Source: Rhabdophis nuchalis (taxonomy: Eukaryota; Chordata; Lepidosauria; Squamata; Natricidae). Taken from it: a stretch of 64,000 bases of DNA. The translations under genes and the position numbers were made by a program. Shown piece after piece: positions 1-11,664 of this stretch (positions within the stretch are counted from its first letter, which is position 1; every line of letters starts with the position of its first letter). The notes under the pieces were generated by a model, which worked only from the letters and a program-made list of their open reading frames with translations, was not told the DNA's origin and did not search any database. The stretch spans positions 45,197,110 through 45,261,109 of the forward strand of contig CM077647.1 of assembly GCA_039707465.1 (NCBI GenBank), written 5' to 3'.

Positions 1-660
1 CCTGCATGTAGCCATTTATGTATGTAAACCTGAAAGAGGGAGAAATAGAGAAAAGATGAAGATTTAGTCTTTCTATCAACTAAGAATGGAAAAGGAGGAA
101 GAGGATAGTTACGTTTCTGACAGGAGGGTGGAAAGAGAGGCATATTGCCAGAAGTTTATTTACATGTACACATGCCTTGTTTAATGGTGTAGGAATTACA
201 CTCTCAACGTCAGTAAAGAAAGGAACAGTGAAGCAGCTATTAATGATCATTCTGCCTGTTTTCAATTTTCATATTCTTTATCCATCAGGACAACTCTAAT
301 TGTTTTTAAAAGATATATTATCCCCATCCCCAAAGCCCCTATTTAGCATTCCAGTATGGTTTGAATTTGCCTTTATAAAAATGGCTAAGGTCTAAATGTT
401 ATCTGTTTCACTGCTTCACCACAAACATGTTATATTGACAGAGGACATAATCAACTCTAATCCTCTGTGTATCATTGGGAAATGAGTGCCTTGGATCTTT
501 AAAAAGTGTCCCTAGATTCCCCACCCCCACCCGCTCTGCTTGCTAGGAAACAGCTTCCTGTTCACTTGTTTACTTTGTTAGCTGACAATGGAATCTAACT
601 AAGGTCCTTGGATGGGAGGGTGAAGAGGTCCCAGTTTGGATGAAACAAGAGTAGTCATGT
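1..660. other. AT-rich flank, no gene seen
   Basis: Unique-looking AT-rich DNA upstream of the first repeat. No reading frame with coding character and no RNA gene or transposon end was recognised. Short open frames here have no family resemblance. Confidence 0.5.
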
Positions 661-665
661 TATAG

Positions 666-1067
666 AGGTAGTCCTCTACTTATGGCCACAATTGAGCCCA
701 AAACATCTCTTGTTACATGAGACATTTGTTAAGTGAGTTTTGCCCCCATTTTATGATCTTTCTTGCCTCACTTGTTAAGTGAATCACTGCAGTTGATAAG
801 TTAGTAGCCCAGTTGTTAAGTGAATCTGGCTTCTCCACTGACTTTACTTGCCAGAAGGTCACAAAAAGGAATCACACAACCTTGGGGCACATCAACAATC
901 ACAAGTATGATTGTCAGTTGTCAAGCATCTGAATTTTGATCACGTGATCATGGGGATGCTACAAAAATTATAAGTGTGAAAAATGGTCATAAGTCACTTT
1001 TTTAAAATGCTTTTGTAACTTTGAACAGTCACTAAATGAACTGTTGTAAGTCGAAGACTGCTTTAAA
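666..1067 (+). mobile_element. TA-type MITE, family 'TCCTCGACTTA' (copy a)
   Basis: A non-autonomous DNA transposon relic about 400 bp long. It begins GTAGTCCTCTACTTATGGCC and ends with the imperfect inverted repeat GTAAGTCGAAGACTGC. The inside holds the family's recognisable phrases (TTAAGTGAATC, GATCACGTGATCATGGGGATG, ATGGTCATAAGTCAC). At least eight further copies occur in the window, most in AHR intron 1. Terminal inverted repeats and TA next to the ends of the best copy (16801) suggest Tc1/mariner-type mobilisation; that assignment is inference. Confidence 0.7.
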
Positions 1068-1574
1068 GTCCATCTTGCTATTAAATTGTTTTATCGTAGG
1101 AATGTTGAGAAAAACAATCCCCTTCACAGGAATGACTTCTCTATTGAATTGTGCATTGTGGGAAGCAGAAAGCTGAATTTTGAAGATGTAAAACAGATGT
1201 AAGTCCCAGAGAATTCGATCTAGAACTCAGCAAATTACTGTCTACATCATGTGGGTACCTCTTGGGGGCAAAGGAGCTATTAGCTTCAGCTTTATTACTT
1301 TCCAGGGTGATCAAAGAGGAATAATGATCTTCCATAATGATCAAAGAGGAGTACTACAGATCAATTGCCCAATCATAGCAGATCTGTGGAAAGTCTTATA
1401 AAAGTCTTTGATTGCATCTTCCTCCCTCCCCCTCCCTCCCCCCTCTCTGTCTGTCTCCTCTAAACTCAAGGGCTTCCACTTCTGTTCAATTCATAATTCT
1501 CAAACAACTGATTGATACTTCATGCCCCTTAAAAAATACCAAAATTGTCCAACATTTTGCCTTTGAAGACCATT

Positions 1575-1890
1575 AATGGCATAGTGATTAGAATGCAGTA
1601 TTGCAGGCTCTGTGCATAGCCTGGAGTTCGATCTTGATGGGCTCAAGGTTGACTCAGACTTCCATCTTTCTGATGTTGATAAAATGAGGACCAAGATTGT
1701 TGGGGACAATGCACTGACTCTTTAAACTGCTTAGAGAATGCTCTAAAGCAGGGGTCTCCAACCTTTGCAACTTTAAGTCTGAAGGACTTTAGCTCCCAGA
1801 CTTCTCCAGCCAGCTAAAGCTAAAGCACTATGGAGTGGTATTTAAGGTATTTAAGTGCTTTGCTATTTTTTCAATGGAAAATGATTACAC
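1575..1890 (+). mobile_element. tRNA-derived SINE with a nested hAT-type MITE half
   Basis: The head resembles a tRNA promoter region (GTGATTAGAATGC as box A-like, GGAGTTCGATCTTG as box B-like), followed by the phrases AAAATGAGGACCAAGATTGTTGGGG and CTGACTCTTTAAACTGCTTAG, and a tail GTGCTTTGCTATT. About 70 bp from 1749 (CAGGGGTCTCCAACC...) interrupts the SINE tail and matches the reverse complement of 5373-5442, a small hAT-type MITE. Minus-strand relatives of this SINE lie near 19246-19455 and 34000-34210. Confidence 0.65.
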
Positions 1891-2620
1891 TAATTTGCAG
1901 TATTAGTTTGGGCAATATTCATTTGGAGTAAACAGAATCACTGTAAGTGTTCTTGTGCTATGTAATAGATATTTAATAAGTTGTAACTTGATCCTAAATA
2001 AAAATATGTTGCAACTATAATTGTTTTTCTGGAAAAAGGCAATTTTAATTATGATAAAGATTTCAAATGGTTTCTGATGTTGATAATGTTACTAATCTCT
2101 CTTTGGGTAATGGAAATGATTGAAACTTCCATAACTCCAAACTCCATTAGGCAACTCAAGAACAGTATTCCATCAAGAAAATCCACAAGCTTGGAGAATG
2201 AAGTTTCACCTTCAACCTCAAGCTACAGATATTTGCTACTATTGCGAACATTTATAATACCTGCCTCTGGACAGTAAAATCTTAGCAAAAAAATTAAATA
2301 TGTTAATTGATGCTTCCTGCAATTTTTTCTTTACAATTTTCTTATATTATAACATTTGCTTTCATATTCAGCACTTATATAGAAGAGATGACACTTAGTT
2401 ATTTAGTCATTAAAAATAGCATGGGCTGACTCTAACACATTACTGTGTCTGATATATTCACATAGAATTATAAGTATGCATCTTCTACTCCTTGTTAAAA
2501 AGGGAAATTAATCATTTTGCTAACTACACTCGCCCATAGGACACTGCCATTATAAAGACCATTTCAGGATTATTAAAAACTTGAAAGTAGCTCTCCAACT
2601 CTTGAATGCTTATATTTGCA
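1891..2620. other. No gene or clear repeat seen
   Basis: AT-rich sequence. An open frame of 66 codons (2077-2277, plus) has no recognisable domain and is treated as chance. Confidence 0.4.
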
Positions 2621-2624
2621 TGAC

Positions 2625-2856
2625 TGACTTTTTTTTTAAAACAAAAATAAGCTCCTGAAGCCTCTGGAGGTGGGCGGGAGGCTGTTTTCACCCTCCCCAG
2701 GCTCCTAGAAAGCCTCTGGAGCCTGGGGAGGGCGAAAAAAGTGTGCCAAAAGCAGGGGGTTGTGCACATAGCATTATGGGTGTGGCACGCCCACGCACGA
2801 CCTCCCTGCGCTCCCCCGCTTTTGGCACGCGAGCCAAAAAAGATTAGCCATCACTG
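2625..2856 (-). mobile_element. hAT-like MITE end fused to a CR1 relic
   Basis: GC-rich block ending TTAGCCATCACTG at 2856, the reverse complement of the CAGTGATGGCTAACC start of the 39820-40903 hAT element. The block contains the palindrome-rich TTTTGGCACGCGAGCCAAAA. The left end was not found. It abuts CR1-derived sequence at the same CR1 position as the similar block ending at about 39222. Confidence 0.5.
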
Positions 2857-2869
2857 TCCTAAACCATTT

Positions 2870-4200
2870 CAGACAAATTGTTGTCCAATCTATTCCTAAA
2901 AACATCCAATGTCAGGAGTATCTACAACTTCGGGCGGCAAGTATTCTACTGATTAATTGTTCTACATGTCAGGAAATTTCCCCTTAATTCTAGATTGCTT
3001 GTCTCCCTGATTAGTTTCTATCCATTGCTTCTTGTTTTGCCTTCAGGTGCTTTGCAGAATAAGTTGATCCACTCTTCTCTGTAGCACCCTCTTAGATATT
3101 GCAACACTGCGTCCCTCCCTAGCACTTTTTATCATTAAACTAGACATAATACCTGGCCAATTCTTGCAACAGTTCTTCATATGTTTTAGCTTTCAGTCCT
3201 CTAACGATATTTGTTGTTTTTCTCTGCACTCTAGAGTCTCAACATCTTTTTTATAGTGTCTTTTATAGTGTTTTATTAACCAAGTGGGTCTTATAAAGCA
3301 GTACTAATATTTTACTGGATCTTGATTGTATCCATCTATTAAAGTAATCTAGGATTGTACTAGCTTTTTTCGCAGCTGCAGCATCTTTGACAAATGATGA
3401 TCCAGCCTGTTTGAAAACTCCAATGAAGAGAATTCAGATATTTGAAGAGCAAAATAATATCTTCTTTAGGCTTTTTTGCTTGCTAAATTTATTCAGATCC
3501 TTTAACTTTTCATCATAGAGCTTTGTATCTATCTTGGTAATCCGCCTTTAAATTTTCTCTGAATTTTCATTGTCTTCTTTAATGTGCTCAGATTTGGATA
3601 CAGGGGTCTACCGTAAATGAGTGTGGTCAGGAAAGGATAGAGTAGATAAATTCCTTTTGTAATCTGGGTTCTGTATTTTTGTTAATATAACCCAAGATAG
3701 ATCATCAACATTAAAAGGAACATTTATAATATTCCTTTGCCTTTTTCAAAGGTTAATTACATCTTTAATTTTTAATGGCTCATCTTTAATTTTTTCACAC
3801 TCTTATAAACTTGGTAAATGTCCCACGAATTCCATCATCCAAGTCACTGATAAAAATGTTTGACAACAAAGACTCAAGAAATAGAACCTGCTATTCCATT
3901 TGGTATTTCTTTCAAAGATTAAATAGAGCTATTAATGAGCATTGTTTGGATGTGGTTAATCAGCCAACCATAGGTCCATCTAAAATTAATGTAATCCAAA
4001 CCATATTTTATTAATAAGAAAAATATCAGGAGTAATTCTGCTGGTGGTTTTTTCAAGGTACAGGTAAACCAAATCCCAGTATTCCTATGCTATAGCATGG
4101 TAATAACTTTCACAAAGTTACTTTGATAGGTACTCTAACATGATTTCACCCCCATCCTGACCCCAACTCTAGTTTCTCATAGTTATAAGAAATGTATCCA
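2870..4200 (-). mobile_element. Old CR1 LINE relic (minus)
   Basis: Read on the minus strand, 2880-3110 parallels the CR1 C-terminal stretch at 39235-39480 (the phrases for EGRTRSN and RRNF are degraded). The part around 3790-4010 resembles the CR1 reverse-transcriptase region as it appears at 41040-41260. Heavily mutated with no open frame left. An ancient copy; exact limits are uncertain. Confidence 0.55.
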
Positions 4201-4284
4201 AATGTTCACAAGTATGCTGATGGATAATCTATTTGAAAACTTTGTCCAGTGTAGATGTCAAGTTGATATGTTTCAGATGAAGAT

Positions 4285-4606
4285 GACATTTGCTTTCCTC
4301 TAGTCTTCTGAAACTTCCAATATCTAAGGGCCTGCCACAAAGAAGAGGTGAAGGCAGAACAAGAAGCAATGAAAGGAAAGTAATCAAGGAAAGAACCAAC
4401 ATAGAACTAAGGGGAAATTTCCTAACAGTTAGAACAACTAATAAGTGGAACAATTTGCCTACAGAAGTTGTGGGTGCTCCTACCCTAAAGGTTTTCAGGA
4501 AGGGATTGGACAGCTATTTGTCTGAAACGGTATAGATTTTCCTGCTTGAGCAGGGCATTGGACTAGAAACCTCCAAGGTTCCTTTCAACTCTTGTTCTAT
4601 TATTCT
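4285..4606 (+). mobile_element. CR1 LINE 3' end fragment (plus)
   Basis: The translated stretch 4330-4532 holds GEGRTRSNERK, RTTNKWNNLPTEVVGAP and FRKGLDSYL, the C-terminal signature of CR1 ORF2. It is followed after the stop by the CR1 3' UTR (GGCATTGGACTAGAAACCTCCAAGG) ending near TCTATTATTCTAG. It corresponds to the 39072-39533 region of the large CR1 copy. The 5' part is truncated, as usual for LINEs. Confidence 0.8.
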
Positions 4607-5166
4607 AGTTACTAAAAGTAATTTTGTAACCACTTCTATTATTTCCCTTAGTGTCCTAGAATATAATTCATCTAGACTTTGACTTTCTTTAAATTGCTTC
4701 TTTCTTAATTTATTATTACTTGTTCTAAGCTGCAGTTGCTTCATATCCCCCAAAGCATAAAGATGAGAAACTAGGGCTCCATATGGTTAGTTTCAAATGA
4801 AGTTAAATTCTGGGATATAGCCAGTCATTTGTAGTATAAGAAATATTGTAGATGAAGATAATTGAAGATCAACAGCAATCAGAACCACAACTCTAGCTGA
4901 TCACCTGAACTGCTGGACCAGCAATATGTAGTCTACTTTCCACCTATATTGTGGGCCACAAGGGCCACAATATATTATTGCCACAAGGGTCAGATAGACT
5001 ACTCCCCTGAACACTATTATAGTGTATGGAGACATGAGGCTTTTGACATCACTTGAGCTATTTCTTGAAGATAAAAAGCCATGCAACCTGAAGTAATTTT
5101 CTAACCTTCTAGGCAGTGGTTGTTAAGCAAATGCCATGGTTGTTATTTTATTTTATTTATTTTATT

Positions 5167-5210
5167 TGGCAAAAAACCCCATGTATTTTAATGGGGTTTT
5201 TTTGCCAAAA
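5167..5210. repeat. Near-perfect hairpin
   Basis: TGGCAAAAAACCCCAT and ATGGGGTTTTTTTGCCA flank a loop of about 8 bases. This is probably the arm of a small MITE; no terminal duplication was identified. Confidence 0.5.
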
Positions 5211-5372
5211 ACTGGCAAACAAAATGACAGAAATTATCAAAAAAACTGCGAAATGTAGTCATGTGATTGCAGAATACCAGAATGAGTCATAAAACTGACC
5301 TACCCAGCATGTGGTCATATAATTGCAATGGGAGCAATGTGACTATTTATAGTAGATAAGGGTAGTGTAGAG

Positions 5373-5442
5373 CAAAGCTGACTGGAGAAGTCTGGGAGCT
5401 GAAGTCCTTCAGACTTAAAGTTGCAAAGGTTGGAGGCCCCTG
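5373..5442 (-). mobile_element. 70-bp hAT-type MITE
   Basis: Ends CCAACCT/GGCCCCTG style, with the right end ...GGAGGCCCCTG (5442). It is flanked by 8-bp near-identical duplications GTGTAGAG (5365-5372) and GGGTAGAG (5443-5450). The same 70 bp appears in reverse inside the SINE at 1749. The fuller palindromic form is at 23130-23259. Confidence 0.7.
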
Positions 5443-5574
5443 GGGTAGAGGGTATAGATCTCCCATTCTGCAATTGTTATAACTTCAAACAATCCATATA
5501 TACAATTCATGCCCCCTAACTCTAGTGCATATGCTTTTAATGCATGTAGCAACTAACTTTCAACTCTTATGTGT

Positions 5575-6960
5575 CTATGGAGATTCTCAGTCATACAGGT
5601 AATAGTTGTTCCAAAGGTGCTTTTTCCCCCCAAGAGCCAACTGGACTTTCTACTTTTTCTTTGAAGACATTTCACTTCTCATCCAAGAAGCTTCTTCAGC
5701 TCTGACTGAATGGTGGGAATGGAAGGATTTATACTCCTTGCAGACAGCTGGTCATTTGCATTCTTTTAGCGGGTTGTTAAGGTCACCTGGAAGTTTAGAT
5801 GTCATCTGGGTCATCTGAGTGGTGCAAATTGGTGTGAAGCAGGGATGTGAAACTCACGTTCTGCAGATTGGATGCGTCATGTGCTGGCCATGTCAACCCC
5901 TGGTTTAGCGAAGGGCGGGGGAATTGTGATATGTCACATGATGACAACGTAATGCCACGAGTTTGACACCCCTGGTGTGGAGCTTTCTTGGAACTGTTGA
6001 AGGGACTGTGTTGTAGATTGCAGATAATGATGCCTTATCTCTCCCCTCTGTTAAGAGAGGGCTGCTCAATTTTGATATAGATGGCCTCTTTGACTCCTTT
6101 CAAGCCACCGATCCTCTCTGTCCAAAATATGGACTTTATTGTCTTTCTTCAGTAGCGTGGCCTGTGTCTTTTAAATGCAGATTGACTACTGAATCTAGTC
6201 TTGATGTGTTTGTTCTTGTATGTTGTGCCATTCATTTATGAAGTGGTTGTTTCATTTCCCCAATGTGGATATGTGCACAAGGCTCACTGCCATGTTGCTC
6301 AGTTTCTGTCTGGGTGTTTTATCTTTGGAGTGGACAAGCTTCTGCCTTAATATATTCTTGAATTTGAAGTGTGCATGCATGTTATGTTGGCTGAAGACTC
6401 TCCTGAACATTTCTGATATTCCTGCAATGTAAGGAATGATAATGTTACTTTGTTTATTGTTCTCATCATTGTCTGTTACAGCTCCTGTATGGTCTTTTTT
6501 GAGATTTAATGAATCTCAATGTAAGGTTCTGATGACTTCCATTTATTGTTCCAGTGGCTGGTGGATGATACGTGGGTCAAGATCAAAACATGGGAATTGG
6601 AAGCATTCACCAAACATATCAACTCCTTGGACAGATACATCAAATTCACATGGGAAGACATTAAGGTGAATAGTCTAGCCTTCCTATGCAATACACATTA
6701 AGGAAGACAGAAGTCTTAACATTGAAGTTTACAAAAAACCCACTCACACAAATCAATATTTACATTTTGATTCTCACCACCAATTGGAGCACAAAATGGG
6801 AGTCAACAGAATTGTACATCATGACCTGAAGTACTGCCTATCAGCAAAGATGGGAAAGGAAAAGAATGTAACCACATCAAGGAAGCCTTCAAAATGTGTG
6901 GCTATCCTAAGTGACCCTTCATCAAATCTCAAAAAAAACAAAGCCAAGATAATATACTCT
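5575..6960. mobile_element. Penelope-like element, internally inverted copy
   Basis: On the minus strand, 5590-6480 carries a degenerate GIY-YIG-type C-terminal region (the phrase HILDREDRWLER lies near 6085-6150) and a 3' tail (GAAGAAGCTTCTTGGATGAG, near 5680). On the plus strand, 6555-6960 carries the reverse-transcriptase part: VDDTWVKIK, IKFTWEDIK, KTHSH, and HIKEAFKMCGYPK in broken frame. Reverse transcriptase normally precedes GIY-YIG in the same orientation, so one half is inverted. The copy is dead, and a small hAT MITE sits inside it at 5840-5974. Confidence 0.75.
5840..5974. mobile_element. 135-bp hAT MITE with 8-bp duplication
   Basis: Inverted ends CAGGGATGTGAAACTC and GAGTTTGACACCCCTG. 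Flanks GTGTGAAG (5832-5839) and GTGTGGAG (5975-5982) match at seven of eight bases, the target duplication length of hAT transposons. A second copy of the family is at 24274-24407. Confidence 0.8.
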
Positions 6961-7170
6961 GTTTCTCTGAAAATAAGACCTTCCCGAATAATAAGCCCTC
7001 CCCTGAAAATAAGCCCTCCCCTAAAATATTGCAACACAGCAGCAGCCATGAGGTTACCACACTTGTTGCCTCCTACATCTTAAAAAATAATAAGACCAAG
7101 TGCTTATTTTTGGGTGGGGTGGGGGTGTCAAAAGAAAATAAGGCTCTGTCTTATTTTTGGGGGAACATGG
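6950..7170. mobile_element. MITE with 'AAAATAAGACC' inverted ends
   Basis: Starts near CTGAAAATAAGACCTTCCC with internal repeats of AATAAGCCCTCCCCT, and ends CTTATTTTTGGGGGAACATGGTA. The ends are imperfect inverted repeats rich in CTTATTTT. No coding content. It lies just left of the L2 copy at 7215. Confidence 0.55.
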
Positions 7171-7889
7171 TACAAGCCCAGTGGTCTCTTGGGGGGGGGG
7201 GAAAGCATCTTTGGTCTGAATCTGAATCTGACCAAACACAGGTAAGAGCCCATTTGAAGACTTACCTTGTGGCGATAAGGGTGGCCAAACGTCATTATTG
7301 TGCCACTCTTATAGCTTCCACAGATAACCGCCCTGCAGCCCTGTTTGGGGTGACCCGCTCCCTCCTTCAACAGAGGCCGCGGGAAGCCCCTCTGCAGGGC
7401 AGAGCAGAGAAATTTGGAGAGTATCTGCTGGATAAAATCGCTCAGATTCGGAACGAGATGGTCTCCATTGAAAGTGGTCTAGAGGCAATGCCGGAGGCAG
7501 GTCTTAAGATACATCCATGGGAGGAGTTTGACTGTTACTTCCGAAGATATGGACAGGTTACGTAGGCGACTGAGAGCCACCACATGTTCATTGGACCCGT
7601 GTCCCTCCTGGCTTGTATTGGCATCCTGGGAGGTGTCACGAGGCTGGCTCCAGGAAATAGTGAGGGCTTCTTTGAGTGAGGGGTTCTTGCCTGCCGTCTT
7701 GAAAGAGGCGGTGGTGAGACCTCTCCTCAAGAAGCCTTCCCTGGACCCAGCATTATTGGTAAATTATCGTCCGGTCTCCAACCTTCACTTTCTAGCGAAG
7801 GTTGTAGAGAGTGTGGTGGCACAACAGTTTCCCCGTCACCTGGAAAAAGTTGATTATCTGGACCCGCGCCAGTCCGGCTTCGGCTCGGT

Positions 7890-9076
7890 CACAGCACGCG
7901 TTGGTTGATGATCTCTGGAGGGCCAGAGATGGGGGTTCTTCCTCCATCCTGGTCCTATTAGATCTCTCGGTGGCTTTTGATACCATCGACCATGGTATCC
8001 TATTGCATCGGCTGGAGGGGCTGGGGGTGAGGGGCACCGTTTTACGGTGGTTCTCCTCCTACCTCTCCAGTCGATTGCAATTTGTGTTGACAGGAGGGCA
8101 GAGGTCGACCTCGAGGTCACTCACTTGTGGGGTGCCACAGGGGTCGGTCCTCTTGCCGCTCCTGTTCAACACATATATGAAGCCGCTGGGCGAGATCATC
8201 CGTGGTTTTGGGGTAGAATACCATCTGTACGCTGACGACACCCAGCTGTATGTATCTACCCCAAACCACCCCAACGATGCCGTCGAAGTGATGTCCCGGT
8301 GTCTGGAAGCTGTGCGGATCTGGGTGGGAAGGAACAGACTCAAGCTCAACCCGTCCAAGACCGAGTGGCTGTGGTTTCCGGCGCCCCGGTTTAACCAGTT
8401 GATTCCATCACTGGCCATAGGGGGTGAACATCTAGCCACCGTGGATCGGACACGCAACTTGGGCATCCTCCTGGATACCCGGCTGTCTTTAGAAGACCAT
8501 GTGACAGCCGTGACCAGGGGGGCATTCTACCAGGTTCGCCTGGTATGCCAGTTGCGTCCCCTATTGGACCGGGACACCCTTCGCACAGTCACTCATGCCC
8601 TCGTGACATCCCGTCTAGACTACTGTAACGCTCTCTACATGGGGCTCCCCTTGAGGTGCACCCGAAGACTACAGCTAGTTCAGAATGCAGCCGCGCGGGC
8701 AATATTGGGTACCTCTAGGTATTCCCACGTAACACCACTCCTGCGCGAGCTGCCCTGGCTGCCTGTGGTCTTTCGGGTGCGCTTCAAGGTGCTGGTCACC
8801 ATCTTCAAAGCGCTCCATGGCACGGGACCTAGTTATCTGCAGGATCACATACTACCCCATACATCCATTCGGCCAATTCTCTCCCACAGAGAGGGGCTTC
8901 TCCGGGTGCCATCCACTAGGCAATGCCAGCGGGTGACGCCCAGGAGAAGGGCCTTCTCTGTGGCGGGCCCGACCCTCTGGAACGACCTACCCCCCGAACC
9001 TAGATCTATCCCGGACCTCCGCTCCTTCCGCCAGCAACTAAAAACCTACTTTTTCCAACAGGCCGGCCTGGCCTAA
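7890..9076 (+). pseudogene. Reverse transcriptase domain of L2 copy A
   Basis: Open from about LVDDLWRARDGG to the natural stop, about 395 codons. It contains the palm motifs DLSVAFDTIDH, GVPQGSV and YADD and the C-terminal thumb-like stretch. The usual LSPLLF after GVPQGSV reads LLPLLF here. Upstream, the same protein continues in other frames (7230-7563, 7535-7880), so no complete protein can be made. Confidence 0.85.
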
Positions 9077-9287
9077 CCTAGCGTTTTCAGCCTCAGTTGT
9101 TTAGTAGAGAAATTTTAAATTGGGCTTTAGGGATTTTAATGGGGTAGTTTTTAGCACAGGGTGTAATTTAATATAGTTTTAATGTATTTATGTATTTTTG
9201 TGATGTATTGTATTTTTTATATTTTCCTGTGCACCGCCCCGAGTCCCTTCGGGGAGAGGGGGCGGTTAATAAGTCGAATAAATGAAA

Positions 9288-9357
9288 TGAATGAATGAAT
9301 GAATGAATGAATAAATGAATGAATGAATGAATGAATGAATGAATGAATGAATGAAAT
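9288..9357 (+). repeat. (TGAA)n tail of L2 copy A
   Basis: Tandem ATGA/TGAA units with one interruption, directly after the L2 3' UTR and before the target duplication. This kind of 3' microsatellite is known for L2-group LINEs. The long open frame on the minus strand (FIHSFIHS repeats) is only a product of the tetranucleotide. Confidence 0.9.
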
Positions 9358-9369
9358 GATCTTTGGGAC

Positions 9370-10330
9370 TTCAACTCTATGCTTTGTCTAAATCAGCAAA
9401 CATGCAATAATTTTTTTATCTCACTTTGTCACAGTGACCAAAAATTTTATCTGCACTCTTTATGACTACTATGTAGAAAAACTACCTAAATTTTGCTCAT
9501 TATCACTTTACTGAAATTTGAATCAGAATTCTGCAGATACCTTTCAGGGCTTAACATGTCCTGCAATAACTTTTTTTCATTCACTCTTGTTATCATTCCC
9601 TTTACATAAAGAAACAATAATGGCATTCTTCCAATCCTTAAGTGCGGATGCAGTTTTTATATACATTTTAAACAAGTTGCAAACTCAACCCCACCCTAAC
9701 ATTCTTCCAGTTACTGTTTTTGGGTATCTGCACAGGAGAGAAGAAATAAAAACATATACAGTCACTGTACTCATGCAAATGCTGTGACTTATGTACTGGC
9801 ATCAGATGTCCTGAGATAGGGAAATAACAGGAACATTTGTATAATTCCATCATGCTACTAGTGCCATCTGTACCTGCAGCTTAACTAACTGGTGTTTTTT
9901 TTTAATGTTTTCACATTTATGACTTTCTTTTCAATCATTTTTTTCTTGGACACAAACATTTATAAAATATTCTAATTCTAGTCTCCAACATATCACTATA
10001 ATTTCTATACAAATCTAGAATATTTCTTCATGCCATCATTTCATTTTCATGGTATTCATTTCATCAGTTTCATTTTTATGTTTGGTTTATTTTGTTGGAA
10101 GCTCCTTGTGTAATCCTTTCCATCTGCTAATAACCTTTTTTTTTTTTTGCATTGACCATTTCCTTATATAATTTTTTAATTTCATTTACTTCACTTCATT
10201 GCAGTCTTAAACATGTTTCTAATGGATATGCAACATTTCTATTGAATTTTGAAACATAATTCTTTTTATATTATTCCAAGCAATATTCAAATGATTTTCC
10301 CCTATGTCTCCTTTTCATTCATCTATTAGG
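9370..10330. other. AT-rich, no gene seen
   Basis: AT- and T-rich sequence with simple poly-T runs (9896-9904, 10137-10148). No recognisable exon, transposon end or RNA gene. Confidence 0.4.
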
Positions 10331-10331
10331 A

Positions 10332-10720
10332 CAGTGAAGGCTAACCCTTTTGTCCTTGCATGCTAAAAGCGTGCACGCCTGTGCCCACACTTGTGTGACC
10401 CACTCGGTGTGCCTCACCCTCTGCGCCCAGACCTATGCAGTTCATGAGTGACTCCAGACGGAGGAGGAGCATCGCAGATCTCTGGCAGTGGACAGAACGG
10501 GCTGGAGACCTCAGCAGGAAACTCCACCCCTAGGCCTTGGTGACTAATTGCAGGTAAGGAATGTGACAGGAATGAGTCGGGCCATGGAAGAAAAGTGGAA
10601 GGTGAAGATGGGAAGTCATGCCGGAAGGCGGCGTTAGGTAACGGTTCAGCATCCCCTCTGGCCAGTAACTCGTGGTCGTCCTCAGGCACGCATTGTCATA
10701 AATGTTTTATATGGCACCTC
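10332..10720 (+). mobile_element. Probable hAT MITE of the CAGTGATGGCTAACC family
   Basis: Starts CAGTGAAGGCTAACCCTTTTG, like the left end of the hAT element at 39820, followed by a GC-richer body with GTGCACGC and TGTGCC phrases. The right end was not located, so the right limit is approximate. The open frame on the minus strand (10414-10689) has no known domain. Confidence 0.45.
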
Positions 10721-10729
10721 CATTGTCTT

Positions 10730-11660
10730 CTATCCACCAGCTGGACCCTATAAGAACATTATCCACCCCGGAATCCATTTCGACTCTCCAGAAAAATTTT
10801 GTGCATACACAAGGTCTCCAATGTTGAAAAACCTTAAACCCCCTTCTTCCCCCTTTGGGCCGTGGAAGCTGTATTCTGAATGGAGTCTAACTTTGTCCTG
10901 AGACGGCGACCCATCAGAATTTCTGCTGGAGTTTTATCGGTACTCTGACAAGGAGTTGTATGTTGGGCTAGGACAGGGGTCTGCAAAGTTGGCTCTTTTA
11001 AGACTGGCGGACTTCAACTTAGAACGTATTTGAAAAACACAGAAGTCATTTCTTTCCATTTGTGTTAGACAAAATATTTGATTATTGAAGATATTATATT
11101 TTTAAATAATTCAAATTAAGCATTTTTTAATAATTAATTATTCCCTAATGTCATCTTTCCTGAAACTATATATGAATCCATAATATAATTATCTTCAATA
11201 ATTACAGTTTTCTCAATTTCTCAAGTCCCAACACATTTTCCTATTTTTTAAAAAATGTATTGAAATATATAACAGAGTGTGCACAACAATTAAGTTGATC
11301 CATAAATCAACTTTGCAGAACCAATACTGCACAATTTGAAATATTTACTTTACTCAAAATCCCACTAGGTTCAATGAGATGAATTCCCTTGTCCTATTAA
11401 TTTTATTGAATACTGAAATTTTATTTTCTACTTTATGGCTTAACCATATATAGGAGGTGCCCAATATTTTTTACCACACAAAAAAAGGAGGGAACTTCAG
11501 CTGAAAAGGAAGAAAACAAAGGTGATCATGGCTAATTTAAAGTCTCTTCAAAATACAGAAAAGTAGAACCTCCAGATTGGGCAGAACCTCCAAGTTTACA
11601 TTAAAATAAAAACTAGTAAGCACCTTTCCAAAACCTGGAATGAATACAATGCATTGGCAA
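10730..11660. other. Mostly unique DNA with a MITE scrap
   Basis: A fragment near 10975-11030 (ACAGGGGTCTGCAAAGTTGG, GGACTTCAACTTAGAAC) resembles one end of the palindromic hAT MITE at 23130. The rest is AT-rich with no supported gene. Confidence 0.4.
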
Positions 11661-11664
11661 ACTA

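Larger units (their letters stand above)
7215..9358 (+). mobile_element. L2-type LINE copy A, 5'-truncated, 8-bp target duplication
   Basis: A 2.1-kb LINE of the CR1/L2 group beginning inside ORF2 between endonuclease and reverse transcriptase. The frame breaks near 7531 (2-bp loss) and near 7880 (short deletion), then stays open to the stop at 9076. Reverse-transcriptase motifs in order: LVNYRPVSN (about 7755), LLDLSVAFDTIDH (about 7960), GVPQGSV (about 8130), YADD (8228-8239), NAAARAILG and PLLRELPWLPV toward the C-terminus. The 3' UTR ends in a (TGAA)n tail, 9288-9357. ATCTTTGG occurs on both sides (7207-7214, 9359-9366). Catalytic residues are present, but the copy lacks the endonuclease and has frameshifts. 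Confidence 0.88.
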
